The notes under the pieces: model-generated
Told to the model about the DNA's origin: nothing
Database searches by the model: none
The model's input: the letters and a program-made list of their open reading frames with translations, nothing else
Source of the DNA: an uncultured Muribaculaceae bacterium
GTDB lineage: Bacteria; Bacteroidota; Bacteroidia; Bacteroidales; Muribaculaceae
Direction of reading: 5' to 3'
Assembly (NCBI GenBank): GCA_910583675.1
Contig: CAJTYH010000001.1
Location: 1-64,000, forward strand
DNA: 64,000 nucleotides
Shown here: positions 25,076 to 34,642 of the stretch, piece after piece
How positions within the stretch are numbered: position 1 is the first letter of the stretch
Layout of the letters: each line of letters begins with the position of its first letter
Program-made: the position numbers and the translations under genes

Positions 25076-26521
25076 TCAGCGATTTACGAAACGGACTGTA
25101 GCGTCGGATCCGTCAGCGTGAACCAGATAGATACCGGCAGGAAGGCTATCGAAGCTCAGGGTGGCATTCCCGTCTACAGCTTCAACTGACAGGACTTTGA
25201 TACCCTGGAGATTAAAGGCCGACAAGCCCGCAAGACCCGAACATGTGGCTGTTACGGAAGACGAACCAATATTCCATACAGGAACGGAAGAGTCTGCAAC
25301 AGGCATATCAACACCGGCTGCATCTATGTATTTCTCATAAACGATGCGCGAAATATAGAAATATTCCTCAGTGTCATAATCATATTCCGAAGAGGTTACT
25401 TCAAGTATGTTTCCATCGGCATCATAGGCATACTCGTTCTTCATTCCGGCCACCACCTCGGTAAGATCTTCAAACGTCTCGGATATCACATCACTGACAG
25501 CATTGCCATGCTCATCCATCATGATTTCCTCGACAACCACGTAAGTAGGCTCTGTTGTAGGCTCACCATCCTCGTCGAAATACTCCGACTGGGTTATGCG
25601 GAAACTGCCATTGGCATCCAATGTTTCACGACGTGTAGTGCGGCCGACCACCGTCGCATCCGAGAATGTTTCCTTGGCAAAATAATCGTCCGGATGCTCC
25701 GACGAATACTCAACCAGATAATAACCGTCAACTGACAGCTCATCTGAGTCCTCATCGTAATAGTACACTGTTGCAGACTTTATTTTATTATTGCCGGTAA
25801 CCATGTCAAATATGCTTGTTTCCGTCATCTGTCCGTCCGTAGTTTCCCATTCTATGCCACGGTAGCTGACATTGTCGTACAATTCCCAGACAGGTTGCTC
25901 GGCACTATAGTTCGAATAGTAATCAAACTCTGTGGCTTTTCCTGTGGCTTCGTCATACTTCCATGACGATTTGTATGCCGCACGCATCTCGTCCATCCAA
26001 GGAAGTGACTTCACTATCTCTATGATGTTACCGGCAGCGTTGCGGGTCACGTCATTGTATTCCGTACTATATCCCGTAGTCCAATCCTCTCCGTCCCAAT
26101 TAAAGTCAAGACGTCTCGTAAAGAATGTGTGTACCACAGGATCATATACATACTCACGCTTGGAACTGTTTTCCCATCCGTCACCTTCATCCATCATTTC
26201 AAGCCTGGTCAGGACATTTCCATATTCATCAAAAGTGCTTGTTGTAAGCACCTTGAAATCGTCCTCACTCTCGGTCAGCTCCTCCACGGCATTACCACGG
26301 GAATCATATTTGCATGTAGTAGAGCCAAGCTTCAACCATCCGCCCTCCTCCTCTATATACATGTATTCGGTGACAACGGTAGGACGCCATGTGGCTACGG
26401 CAGACTCGGTCTTGAATTTTTTTGTGGAAGATTGTGATTTAGCCGACTTGAAACGGCTTCCTGCGACTGCAGTGCCGGCACATAGCAACGCACACATGGA
26501 AAAGATGTAGAATTTCTTCAT
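25076..26521 (-). CDS. Secreted YD-repeat-like protein with T9SS-type sorting domain
   Basis: A 481-residue protein with signal peptide MKKFYIFSMCALLCAGTAVA. The body consists of irregular repeats of about 45-55 residues with the pattern Tyr-x-Tyr-Asp-x-x-Gly-Asn (KYDSRGNAVEEL, TFDEYGNVLTRL, YDADGNILEVT), like the loosely YD/RHS-type repeats of Bacteroidota surface proteins. The last 70 residues form a sorting-like domain: LAGLSAFNLQGIKVLSVE, then LPAGIYLVHADGSDATVRF. It is highly acidic and rich in Tyr and Thr. It is probably exported by the T9SS whose parts are encoded nearby. The ligand and function are unknown. Confidence 0.72.
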   Translation of the reverse strand: MKKFYIFSMCALLCAGTAVAGSRFKSAKSQSSTKKFKTESAVATWRPTVVTEYMYIEEEGGWLKLGSTTCKYDSRGNAVEELTESEDDFKVLTTSTFDEYGNVLTRLEMMDEGDGWENSSKREYVYDPVVHTFFTRRLDFNWDGEDWTTGYSTEYNDVTRNAAGNIIEIVKSLPWMDEMRAAYKSSWKYDEATGKATEFDYYSNYSAEQPVWELYDNVSYRGIEWETTDGQMTETSIFDMVTGNNKIKSATVYYYDEDSDELSVDGYYLVEYSSEHPDDYFAKETFSDATVVGRTTRRETLDANGSFRITQSEYFDEDGEPTTEPTYVVVEEIMMDEHGNAVSDVISETFEDLTEVVAGMKNEYAYDADGNILEVTSSEYDYDTEEYFYISRIVYEKYIDAAGVDMPVADSSVPVWNIGSSSVTATCSGLAGLSAFNLQGIKVLSVEAVDGNATLSFDSLPAGIYLVHADGSDATVRFVNR

Positions 26522-26573
26522 GAATCAATGATTTAGTTGTTAGAGAAAATCCTTAATTATATTGCACTTTTCG

Positions 26574-26581
26574 CAAAAGTA
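26574..26581 (-). promoter_or_regulatory. -7 element for the YD-repeat-like protein
   Basis: TACTTTTG on the minus strand, about 53 bp upstream of ATG 26521. The -33 box is not clear. Confidence 0.4.
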
Positions 26582-26668
26582 GTAAATTTTCTCAAAACCA
26601 TTGTTTTCAAAAAATTATCAGCTACACTTTTTTAATGTTTTTTATGTAAACGTGAAGGTTTATATCCC

Positions 26669-27772
26669 TCACCTTTCATTGTTCGCAAGACATACTTTCC
26701 CGCTTACAGCTGGCTTTCTCTTCCGGAAAGACTGCCCCAGAAGAACGGCACACATCCTCACAAACCTGTTATCGGGATGGTTTTGCATGTAGATATAAAA
26801 CAGATAGGGCACATATATGCCGGCAACAAGCGAAAGGGCTGTATGCACCCACCACGGAAGTGAGACGAAACTTCCCAGCACCTGCTGCGACAGTACATTG
26901 AAATACCATGAAAGGAGAAAGATCATATAATTCGCACCTATCAGATGATCAAGTATCCCTATTTTCCTGCTTTCAAGCATCCTTGCCACTGACATGCACA
27001 TGCATATCCCTGAAAGCGAACACAAGACCATCCAGGAAGTACCCTCAAAAAGGAAAAAGCTCACACTCCACAATACCCCGAACAAAACAAACACAAGCGG
27101 TGAAGACCAATCTATGACCCTGTCTATCTGTCGGGAATAATGGCAATACGCCGCACCAATTATAAAATATATACTAAGCCTGACAGCGGAATGAATGGAA
27201 AGGAAATCACTGAAATAAGAGGACGGCAACACCAACGCTATCAGTATAAGCACACCATATGTCTTCCAGCGGGAGACCTTGCGTCTTTCCGCAAAATATA
27301 TTATACAGTAGTTGACAGTAAGCAAGATGAAGCTCGCCTGCAAGAACCAGAAATACGGGATCACCATGTGATCGGAATATACAAGGCTTTTCCATAGCGA
27401 TTCAAACGACAGGCTTAGGGCATCATCCGCCATGCCGGTCATCATCCCACGCGGAACGAACGTTACAAGCGACAAGACAAAAAACGGCAAAAGCAGCCTC
27501 TTTACCTTGGATCTGAAAAAGTCGCTCACGACCGGAGGATCTTGCCGCCTGACATGAGTAGTATAAACCATGAGGAAACCGGACACGAACATGAAAGTAG
27601 GCATCCTGAAGCTGTACATCATCCTGTACATCAAGGTGGACATCCCATGGTCGCCATCAGGATACTCATGGAACGAATGTCCCAGCACAACCAGGATGAT
27701 GCCTATGATCTGCATATAGGCAATGAACTTTATCAGAGAATTCTGCTGTTGATGAACGGATCCGACCGGCAT
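26669..27772 (-). CDS. Acyltransferase 3 family membrane protein
   Basis: A protein of 367 residues from ATG 27772 (MPVGSVHQQQ). The frame opens at 27817, but that would overlap the upstream gene by 28 bp. Ten or so membrane helices are evident. The family motif is present at the start: the first helix ends in VVLGHSFHEYP, with the catalytic-type His, followed by YSFRMPTFMFVSGFL, the typical RMPxFFxxSG signature. Such proteins move O-acyl groups onto sugars of cell-surface polysaccharides or lipopolysaccharide. The substrate cannot be read from sequence. The 17-bp gap to the upstream gene suggests co-transcription with it. Confidence 0.85.
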   Translation of the reverse strand: MPVGSVHQQQNSLIKFIAYMQIIGIILVVLGHSFHEYPDGDHGMSTLMYRMMYSFRMPTFMFVSGFLMVYTTHVRRQDPPVVSDFFRSKVKRLLLPFFVLSLVTFVPRGMMTGMADDALSLSFESLWKSLVYSDHMVIPYFWFLQASFILLTVNYCIIYFAERRKVSRWKTYGVLILIALVLPSSYFSDFLSIHSAVRLSIYFIIGAAYCHYSRQIDRVIDWSSPLVFVLFGVLWSVSFFLFEGTSWMVLCSLSGICMCMSVARMLESRKIGILDHLIGANYMIFLLSWYFNVLSQQVLGSFVSLPWWVHTALSLVAGIYVPYLFYIYMQNHPDNRFVRMCAVLLGQSFRKRKPAVSGKVCLANNER

Positions 27773-27789
27773 GTTGAAGCGAGTTCTGT

Positions 27790-28314
27790 TTACCACCTGC
27801 GCATCGGACGCATGCACACATACAAAGCCTCGCTGTCAAGGCTGCGTTCGCGCTTAAGCGTGGCTGCTATTTCCCTTACGGTACGGTTTACTGTATCATT
27901 CGAGAATACCTCGTGATAATAGCTGAAATTCTTGTTATAAAGCTCCTTTATCTCATCCTCGTCAAGCGAACAAAGGTCGCGCCCCTCATCGATCAGCATA
28001 TTCATAAGCAGCTGATAAAGCTCGCGTGTGATAGTCTCATTGTGGCGCACAAGTGCACGTGACATCAGATTGGACAACAAGAGACCGTTCAACATGTTGA
28101 AGCGCGACAAGGCATCGTTCCATACTGCCTTTGGAGAAAGATTGGGATTCGGAAGATGAAAGAAATCGGCCGTGAACTGCATCCCCATGTCGGGTTCTGC
28201 ATCCAATGATACGGAATCTATGTATTTCTCATTATCAAGGAGATACATGCTCACAACCATACCTCCAAGTCCGTATGCTCTATCATCCTCGTCTTTGTAT
28301 TTCAGCGTAATCAC
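27790..28314 (-). CDS. Conserved-looking protein of unknown function
   Basis: A 174-residue soluble protein without signal peptide. It opens MITLKYKDEDDRAYGLGGMV and is mainly helical afterwards, with FNMLNGLLLSNLMSRALVRH and LYQLLMNMLIDEGRDLCSL. I recognise no domain; it looks like a Bacteroidales-specific cytoplasmic protein. It lies downstream of porZ (about 120 bp) and upstream of the acyltransferase on the same strand. Confidence 0.65.
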   Translation of the reverse strand: MITLKYKDEDDRAYGLGGMVVSMYLLDNEKYIDSVSLDAEPDMGMQFTADFFHLPNPNLSPKAVWNDALSRFNMLNGLLLSNLMSRALVRHNETITRELYQLLMNMLIDEGRDLCSLDEDEIKELYNKNFSYYHEVFSNDTVNRTVREIAATLKRERSLDSEALYVCMRPMRRW

Positions 28315-28393
28315 CTTTCTTGAATTTAAAACAGGTCAAAATATTACCGGATCAAAAACACCGGTTACCATTTATAACGTCACACCGGAATCA

Positions 28394-28413
28394 CTTGTTT
28401 TATCCCAAACAAG
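28394..28413 (-). terminator. Possible weak terminator after porZ
   Basis: CTTGTTT, a 6-base loop, AAACAAG: a 7-bp stem 25 bp past the porZ stop. It is A/T-rich and of modest strength. Confidence 0.3.
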
Positions 28414-28437
28414 GTCATTCACATGTATGGCGACATA

Positions 28438-30867
28438 TCAATTGACAACCATTATCTTTGTCACGCAAGCCTCCGAATTGCCCGTTGCATTCTGTGAGGC
28501 GAACACGTAGTAGACACCGGTTTTCACACGTTCGCCATTGCCGTTGCAACCATCCCACACATACATGCCGCCGTTGCTGCGACCCTGGTGCAGCACATTG
28601 CCTGCAGCATCAGCTATCTTTACGAGGCTGTCATCCATCAAACCCTTGATGGTAATCCATCCGTAATAGTCAGGACGCACGGGATTAGGATAAGCTATCA
28701 CATTGTCGTAATTATCCACGCCGGGTGAAGAGGTTGAATTATACTCGACTACACCCAAATCAGTACCGAAGAACACACTGCTTGAATTGATATCGCATGC
28801 CACGGAATAAACAGTGTTGGAGGGAAGAATGGAATTGTCTGTGGTGTAATGCTCCAGGATTTCATCGCCGTTTTCACTCACAAAGTACACACCCGACATT
28901 GTCGCTATCCACTTCCGGTTCTGGCCGTCCACGGCTATGCAGTTCACCATCTGTCCATCAAGCAGGTAATCGGCAAGGTTGGTGCCGTCGTTGCGGGGAA
29001 CCTTGATATGGTTTATCGTAACAGTAGAGGAATTCACCTTCTTCAGGTCGGCTATTTCAAACACACCGGACTCGGTGCCTACCCATATGCGGCCTCTTTG
29101 ATCCTCGACTGCGCATATCCCGTGATTAAAAGATAATTGCTTGTTATCCTGATCTATGTATTTGTTTATCACCGTTATTTTATCATCCTTCGGAGACTCA
29201 GTACCCTTGTTGTCTACTATGATGATAGTATGATTCCAACGTCCGGGCAAGATCACTACATGATCTGACTGCTTGCATGCGAACCCTGACATGTCACGCA
29301 ACGGATCCTCCATGTTTGGAACGGTAAGCGATGTCCAGTCAGAGATCTTCACATCCTTGGAAAGTCTCTTGGAAGCCGGCAGATAATGCAATCTCTTTTC
29401 ACTCAACGTCTCTGGAAACTGATATAACCACAAGTTGCCCACACGGTCTACTATTGGCAATCCCACAGGATAGGCCCATCCCTTAGCAAAATCCACTAAA
29501 GGAGTATTGTCTGTAAAATATTTGTGAGTTTGTTTGCCATCCTTGATACGGTAACATCCTTCGAACATAGTCCCTATGTAATATGCACCGGGATCGGTAG
29601 GATCCTCACACAATCGGAAGCCGTATGCCACATGGTGCGGAGCTGTCGGCGTATAGGAATTGCTGCTACTGTTGTCCGTCTCTACATCCATTGCCGTCAC
29701 ATCCTCTATGTTTCCTCGTGAAATTATGTTTACGAATGTCTGCGTTCTCTCGCCCTCAGGAATTTTCCATAGCCCATGTTCCCCAAGATTATATACATAG
29801 ATATTTCCGGAATTACCTGTATGCATGCCGGAAGCTTTTCCTACAGTAAGCTTTGAAGGTTTTGAGGTATCCGTGATCACATGCCCGGAAGCCACATCCA
29901 CCAGATGCACGCCATCCGCATCGGCTTTCCATGCCCGCTTGGCATCATCGAAGTAGGTCATCTTCTCATTGCCGTTTCTGACGATTCCGTTAAAGTAGCT
30001 TTCCTCACCATTGTGGCTTATGGAATAGGCACCCTTCTCGTTGCAGGCATATACGCCATTCCTGCATACGGATAATGAATTATCGAAGTGGCTGCTGTTG
30101 GTATTGGTGCCGGGCACCTTAAGTTCAGATAAGGTAAAAGTATTCTTTTCAAAATCAACAACAGCCTTATGAAGGTGATAGCTTCCACTATAGAAATTTA
30201 TCAGGTATATCCATTTGCTTCCAACACCCTTCATATTTTTCCATGCATAGCCTCCATTATCACCATCCAAGGATCTCATGGCATCCACAGACGTCAGATT
30301 TTTGTCATTTTTTGCAAAAAGCAGCTTTTCACCCATGGAAAGACCCAAATGTTCCCCTACTGACACCACATGTTCTACGGGAGAAGGTGTATAGATGGTA
30401 CGATGCACCTCGTTCTTCTTATTGTCGTATATGACCATCCCGAAATCCGTGGCTATCAAAAACAGGTTGTCACCGAAATCCACATGGTTAATTTTCCGCG
30501 ATGTAGTCATCACGGCATCCTTTATGTCCGATATATTTACCACCTTACCGGTATCATAGATCCTGTCCATGTTGCCGGAAGCGTAGGTTACAAGCATGCT
30601 CTCACCATTACGGTCAGCATACAGTCCATTTACTGTGCCGTCGTTAAGAATCGTTGATATATTAAGAGATTGCACCTCGGTTGTAGCCTTGTCTATACGA
30701 AACAACGCACCCTGAGACATGTAGTACAGGTATACCCTTGTTTCTGCCATTTTATCCACATTTCTATATGGGGTATGGATAGTCCAGCTGCCTACAGCAA
30801 GCTGCGCATGCACGGCCACCGGAAGCAACAGCAATATAAATATTAAGGATACTATTTTTTTCAGCAT
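28438..30867 (-). CDS. porZ: Type IX secretion system protein PorZ
   Basis: An 809-residue protein with a signal peptide (MLKKIVSLIFILLLL...HAQ). Mature protein begins with the PorZ hallmark AVGSWTIHTPYRNV. Two beta-propeller domains of two-component-regulator-propeller type follow (for example GRIWVGTESGVFEIADL near residue 590, RKWIATMSGVYFVSENGD near 650). The C-terminal domain (residues about 715-809) resembles a T9SS sorting domain, with IAYPNPVRPDYYGWITI and KIADAAGNVLHQG. In Porphyromonas gingivalis PorZ sits in the outer-membrane attachment complex with PorU, PorV and PorQ and supplies anionic lipopolysaccharide for anchoring cargo. It lies 49 bp downstream of rdgB. Confidence 0.85.
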   Translation of the reverse strand: MLKKIVSLIFILLLLPVAVHAQLAVGSWTIHTPYRNVDKMAETRVYLYYMSQGALFRIDKATTEVQSLNISTILNDGTVNGLYADRNGESMLVTYASGNMDRIYDTGKVVNISDIKDAVMTTSRKINHVDFGDNLFLIATDFGMVIYDNKKNEVHRTIYTPSPVEHVVSVGEHLGLSMGEKLLFAKNDKNLTSVDAMRSLDGDNGGYAWKNMKGVGSKWIYLINFYSGSYHLHKAVVDFEKNTFTLSELKVPGTNTNSSHFDNSLSVCRNGVYACNEKGAYSISHNGEESYFNGIVRNGNEKMTYFDDAKRAWKADADGVHLVDVASGHVITDTSKPSKLTVGKASGMHTGNSGNIYVYNLGEHGLWKIPEGERTQTFVNIISRGNIEDVTAMDVETDNSSSNSYTPTAPHHVAYGFRLCEDPTDPGAYYIGTMFEGCYRIKDGKQTHKYFTDNTPLVDFAKGWAYPVGLPIVDRVGNLWLYQFPETLSEKRLHYLPASKRLSKDVKISDWTSLTVPNMEDPLRDMSGFACKQSDHVVILPGRWNHTIIIVDNKGTESPKDDKITVINKYIDQDNKQLSFNHGICAVEDQRGRIWVGTESGVFEIADLKKVNSSTVTINHIKVPRNDGTNLADYLLDGQMVNCIAVDGQNRKWIATMSGVYFVSENGDEILEHYTTDNSILPSNTVYSVACDINSSSVFFGTDLGVVEYNSTSSPGVDNYDNVIAYPNPVRPDYYGWITIKGLMDDSLVKIADAAGNVLHQGRSNGGMYVWDGCNGNGERVKTGVYYVFASQNATGNSEACVTKIMVVN

Positions 30868-30916
30868 TATAGTCAGATTACAGTGTGGTTTATAATCATA
30901 TGGTATTCAGAGTGCT

Positions 30917-31516
30917 CTAATCTTCGAGCGAAGCAAGCATGGCATCAAGCGCACGACGACGATGGCTCATGGCATTCTTTTTCTCAGGAGCCATTTCAGC
31001 AAAAGTAAGCTTTTCACCCTCGGGTCTGAACACGGGATCATATCCGAAACCGTCGCTACCGGCTGCCGTTTCCAATATCTCGCCATTCACCTTTCCTTCG
31101 AAAGTGTACTCCTTCCCATCGGATATGAGGGCTATCACGGTGCGGAAACGAGCCGATCGGTCAGTAGCTCCCGTAAGGTTGCGCAACAACACACGCATGT
31201 TGGCTTTTGAATCATGATCCGTGCTTTCACCGCAACAAGCGGCATAGCGAGCCGACTTTACGCCTGGAGCACCATCTAAAGCCTCCACTTCAAGACCGGT
31301 GTCATCAGCGAAACAATCATATCCATAATGCTCCTTTACCCATCTGGCCTTCAACAAGGCATTCCCCTCAAGGGTGGATGCAGTCTCGGGTATGTCGTCA
31401 TGACAATTTATCTCCGAAAGTGAGAGCACGCGGCATCTATCCTTTAGTATATCTCTTACTTCCTGGAGTTTATGGGCATTGTTCGTTGCAAATACTATTG
31501 TCTCGGGCAGCTTCAT
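30917..31516 (-). CDS. rdgB: Non-canonical purine NTP pyrophosphatase (RdgB/HAM1)
   Basis: Hydrolyses ITP, dITP and XTP to monophosphates, keeping deaminated purines out of nucleic acids. The 199-residue length is normal. Motifs: TNNAHKLQEV (substrate-binding N-terminus), FADDTGLEVEALDGAPGVKSARYA (metal and catalytic Asp), GSDGFGYDPVFRPEG, and SHRRRALDAM at the C-terminus. The upstream region on the minus strand contains the 188-bp palindrome starting 18 bp before the ATG, so that element is either in the rdgB leader or between separate transcripts. Confidence 0.95.
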   Translation of the reverse strand: MKLPETIVFATNNAHKLQEVRDILKDRCRVLSLSEINCHDDIPETASTLEGNALLKARWVKEHYGYDCFADDTGLEVEALDGAPGVKSARYAACCGESTDHDSKANMRVLLRNLTGATDRSARFRTVIALISDGKEYTFEGKVNGEILETAAGSDGFGYDPVFRPEGEKLTFAEMAPEKKNAMSHRRRALDAMLASLED

Positions 31517-31533
31517 TACCGGAAATGGCTTCT

Positions 31534-31721
31534 ATAAGTAAGTCATCAAAATTATTTTATATCATCGGAGAGAGGTTTTTCGAGGGATTTTAGTCCGAGG
31601 ATGAAGGAGTGTAGCGGGCTACACGACTGAAGATAAGGACTAAAAGCACCGAAAAAGCGCCGCCGATGATATAAAGTGCTTAAATTCATATATAACGTAA
31701 TAATTATGATGACTTACTTAT
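31534..31721. repeat. 188-bp imperfect palindromic element
   Basis: Nested arms share one centre at 31616/31617: GTGTAGC-GG-GCTACAC (31609-31624), TTTTAGTCC/GGACTAAAA (31588-31596 with 31637-31645), TTTTTCG/CGAAAAA (31576-31582 with 31650-31656) and TTTATATCATCGG with its complement (31556-31568 with 31663-31675). An outer 22-bp arm TAAGTAAGTCATCA... (31535-31556) pairs with 31699-31720 with one internal mismatch after a 23-base AT-rich insert. Unpaired internal loops are purine-rich (GAGGATGAAGGA; GACTGAAGATAA). It looks like a palindromic repeat, a MITE-like element, or a structured RNA in the rdgB leader. Confidence 0.7.
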
Positions 31722-31728
31722 TTATACA

Positions 31729-31757
31729 GGACAGGCGCCGCAATACGGCGCTTGCCC
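31729..31757. terminator. GC-rich hairpin downstream of leuS
   Basis: GGACAGGCGCCG-CAATA-CGGCGCTTGCCC pairs over 12 positions with one G-U pair and one mismatch. The T-run (CCCTTTTATTTT) follows on the plus strand, so as a classical terminator it faces plus-strand transcripts; for leuS it would act only as a stem-loop. Confidence 0.4.
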
Positions 31758-31822
31758 TTTTATTTTACTCTACTTAAATAACGCTGCTGTCAGCGATTTA
31801 TTGTCATGTTTCAGTCAGGCTA

Positions 31823-34597
31823 TTACTTGACCACCACGTTGACAATCTTGCCGGGAACCACTATCACCTTCACTATATTCTTTCCGTCTATCCATTTGGC
31901 AGCCGCCTCGTTGGAAAGCGCGGTCTTCTCGACTTCCTCCTTGGGCATATCGGCAGACACGCTGATATTGAAACGTGCCTTACCGTTGAAGCTCACCGCA
32001 TAGTTGACGTTTGTCTCTTTCAGGTATTCTTCGTTCCATTCCGGCCAACGTGCATCGCATACTGTTGTATCGTTTCCAAGCGCACTATGCCATAATTCCT
32101 CGCTCACATGAGGCGCAAAAGGAGCCAGAAGCACCACAAGGTCTGAAAGCACCTCGCGGCTGTGACATTTCAGCGCGGTAAGCTCGTTTACGCATATCAT
32201 GAAAGCGCTCACGGAGGTGTTGTACGAGAAGCTCTCAATGTCTCCGGTAACCTTTTTTATAAGCTTATGGATGGACTTCAAAGCCTCCGCATTTGGCTTC
32301 TCATCCGTTACCAGCAACGTGTCTCCCTTGTAGAAAAGGTTCCATAGTTTCTTTATGAAGCGATTCACGCCGTCAATGCCGTTTGTATCCCAGGGCTTGC
32401 TCTGCTCTACCGGGCCGAGGAACATCTCATACAGACGCAACGTGTCTGCTCCATAACGCTCCACTATGTCGTCGGGGTTTACCACGTTGAACATTGACTT
32501 GGACATCTTCTCCACGGCATATCCGCACACATACTTGCCATCCTCAAGGATAAATTCCGCATTGGCATACTCAGGTCTCCAAGCCCGGAAGGCATCAAGG
32601 TCAAGGATATCGTTTGCCACTATGTTCACATCCACATGGATCGGAGTCACGTCATAATCCTTTTTGAGACCGTGCGACACGAAAGTATTCGTATCCTTGA
32701 TCCTGTACACGAAATTGCTCCTGCCCTGGATCATTCCCTGATTGATGAGCTTGGCAAAAGGCTCCTTCTCGCAAACCTTTCCAAGGTCGAACAGGAACTT
32801 GTTCCAGAAGCGTGAATAGATGAGATGACCTGTGGCATGTTCCGTACCCCCCACATAGAGGTCTACATTGCGCCAATAGCTGTTCGCTTCCTCGCTTACG
32901 AGCGCATCATCATTGTGGGGATCCATATATCGCAGATAATAGGCCGACGAACCGGCAAACCCGGGCATGGTGTTCAGTTCAAGTTTACAATCGTCTGCCG
33001 TCTGCCAGTTCTTGGCACGCCCCAGAGGGGGTTCCCCGGTTTCGGTAGGCAGATATTTGTCTATCTCCGGCAACTGCAATGGAAGCTCGCTGAGCGGGAG
33101 CATGCAGGGTATGCCATCCTTGTAATATACGGGGAACGGTTCACCCCAATAACGCTGGCGGCTGAATATGGCATCGCGCAGACGATAGTTTACCTTTACC
33201 TTGCCTATCCCCTTCTCTTCTATGAAACACTTGGTGGCCGCTATGGCATCCTTCACTTCCATGCCGTTGAGCTTAAGCTCAGGCCCATTGGAATTGATCA
33301 TTTTCCCCTCCTTGGCATCAAAGCTCTCCTCGCTTACATCCGCTCCTTCAATCAGCGGTATGATAGGAAGATCGAAATGACGGGCAAACGCATAGTCGCG
33401 ACTGTCATGGGCGGGAACAGCCATAATGGCTCCCGTTCCATATCCGGCAAGCACATAATCGCTCACATATACGGGAATTTCCTTGCCTGAAAGCGGATTT
33501 ATGGCATACGCTCCTGTAAACACGCCGCTGACCTTTTTGTCTATCAGACGTTCGCGCTCGGTCTTATGTTTTATTTCGTCACGATATGCCTTTACGGCAT
33601 CAGCCTGTTCAGGAGTGACTATCATGTCCACATACTTGCTTTCTGGAGCGAGCACCATGAAAGTTACACCGAAGACCGTATCGGCACGCGTGGTGAAAAT
33701 TGTCATCTCCACGTCGCTGTCCTTTATGCGGAATTGCATCTCGGCACCTTCCGAGCGCCCTATCCAGTTGCGCTGCGTCTCCTTTATGGAATCGCTCCAT
33801 GCCACATCGTTTAGGTCATCCAACAGACGCGACGCGTAGGCACTCACACGGAGGCACCACTGGTACATAAGTTTCTGTTCCACCGGATAGCCGCCACGTA
33901 TGGACACACCTTCGCTAACTTCGTCGTTGGCAAGCACAGTGCCGAGTTTTGGACACCAGTTCACCATGGTGTTGCCAAGGTATGCTATGCGATAATTCAT
34001 CAGCACATCGCTTTTCCGGCGATCATCCATGGCCTTCCATTCTGCTGCCGTGAAGTTCATTTCCTTGGTGCATGCCGCATGGATGCCTTCTGTACCATTC
34101 TCTTCAAAATGTTTTATCAGGGATACCACAGGCATGGCCTTGTCAAGGCCCGTGTCATAGTAATGGTTGAACATCTCTATGAAAGCCCACTGTGTCCACT
34201 TGTAGTAGTCGGGTGAACATGTGCGTATCTCCCTGTCCCAGTCGTAGCAGAAACCTATGCGGTCAAGCTGCTGACGGTAACGGGCGATGTTCTCTCGGGT
34301 TGTTACCTCGGGATGCTGCCCTGTCTGGATGGCATACTGCTCGGCAGGAAGGCCGTAGGCATCGTAACCCATAGGATGGAGCACATTGAACCCGCGCAGG
34401 CGTTTATAGCGGGAGAATATGTCGGAAGCTATGTAGCCGAGCGGATGACCCACATGCAGACCCGCACCCGACGGATATGGGAACATGTCAAGCACATAGA
34501 ATTTTGGCTTGTTCTTGTCTATTTCCGTCTTGTATGTCTTGTTCTCTTTCCAGTGCTGCTGCCAGCGTTGCTCTATTTCTCTATGATTGTACTCCAT
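31823..34597 (-). CDS. leuS: Leucyl-tRNA synthetase
   Basis: Charges tRNA-Leu. A 924-residue class I synthetase. The HIGH motif appears as HVGHPLGY after PYPSGAGL (residues about 41-55), and KMSKS is present in VEKMSKSMFNVVNPDDI near residue 693. The editing (CP1) domain between them has GVTFMVLAPES, a region rich in Thr and DYVLAGYGTGAIMAVPAHDSRD, which holds the editing-site Asp. The anticodon-binding and C-terminal domains follow. It lies 45 bp downstream of nadA on the same strand, so co-transcription is possible. Confidence 0.97.
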   Translation of the reverse strand: MEYNHREIEQRWQQHWKENKTYKTEIDKNKPKFYVLDMFPYPSGAGLHVGHPLGYIASDIFSRYKRLRGFNVLHPMGYDAYGLPAEQYAIQTGQHPEVTTRENIARYRQQLDRIGFCYDWDREIRTCSPDYYKWTQWAFIEMFNHYYDTGLDKAMPVVSLIKHFEENGTEGIHAACTKEMNFTAAEWKAMDDRRKSDVLMNYRIAYLGNTMVNWCPKLGTVLANDEVSEGVSIRGGYPVEQKLMYQWCLRVSAYASRLLDDLNDVAWSDSIKETQRNWIGRSEGAEMQFRIKDSDVEMTIFTTRADTVFGVTFMVLAPESKYVDMIVTPEQADAVKAYRDEIKHKTERERLIDKKVSGVFTGAYAINPLSGKEIPVYVSDYVLAGYGTGAIMAVPAHDSRDYAFARHFDLPIIPLIEGADVSEESFDAKEGKMINSNGPELKLNGMEVKDAIAATKCFIEEKGIGKVKVNYRLRDAIFSRQRYWGEPFPVYYKDGIPCMLPLSELPLQLPEIDKYLPTETGEPPLGRAKNWQTADDCKLELNTMPGFAGSSAYYLRYMDPHNDDALVSEEANSYWRNVDLYVGGTEHATGHLIYSRFWNKFLFDLGKVCEKEPFAKLINQGMIQGRSNFVYRIKDTNTFVSHGLKKDYDVTPIHVDVNIVANDILDLDAFRAWRPEYANAEFILEDGKYVCGYAVEKMSKSMFNVVNPDDIVERYGADTLRLYEMFLGPVEQSKPWDTNGIDGVNRFIKKLWNLFYKGDTLLVTDEKPNAEALKSIHKLIKKVTGDIESFSYNTSVSAFMICVNELTALKCHSREVLSDLVVLLAPFAPHVSEELWHSALGNDTTVCDARWPEWNEEYLKETNVNYAVSFNGKARFNISVSADMPKEEVEKTALSNEAAAKWIDGKNIVKVIVVPGKIVNVVVK

Positions 34598-34642
34598 CTG
34601 GGGTTTGTGTTTGTTTCTGTTGAATATTGTTGAAAAGACTGT

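Larger units (their letters stand above)
31517..31822. other. Gene-free interval between leuS and rdgB
   Basis: About 306 bp without a gene. It holds the 188-bp palindromic element (31534-31721), a GC-rich hairpin (31729-31757) and a small palindrome CGCTG-CTGT-CAGCG (31782-31795). No promoter matching the consensus was found for rdgB. Confidence 0.6.

Noticed and set aside
30752..30760. Second consensus DnaA box
   Set aside because: Lies inside the porZ coding region with no neighbouring boxes.
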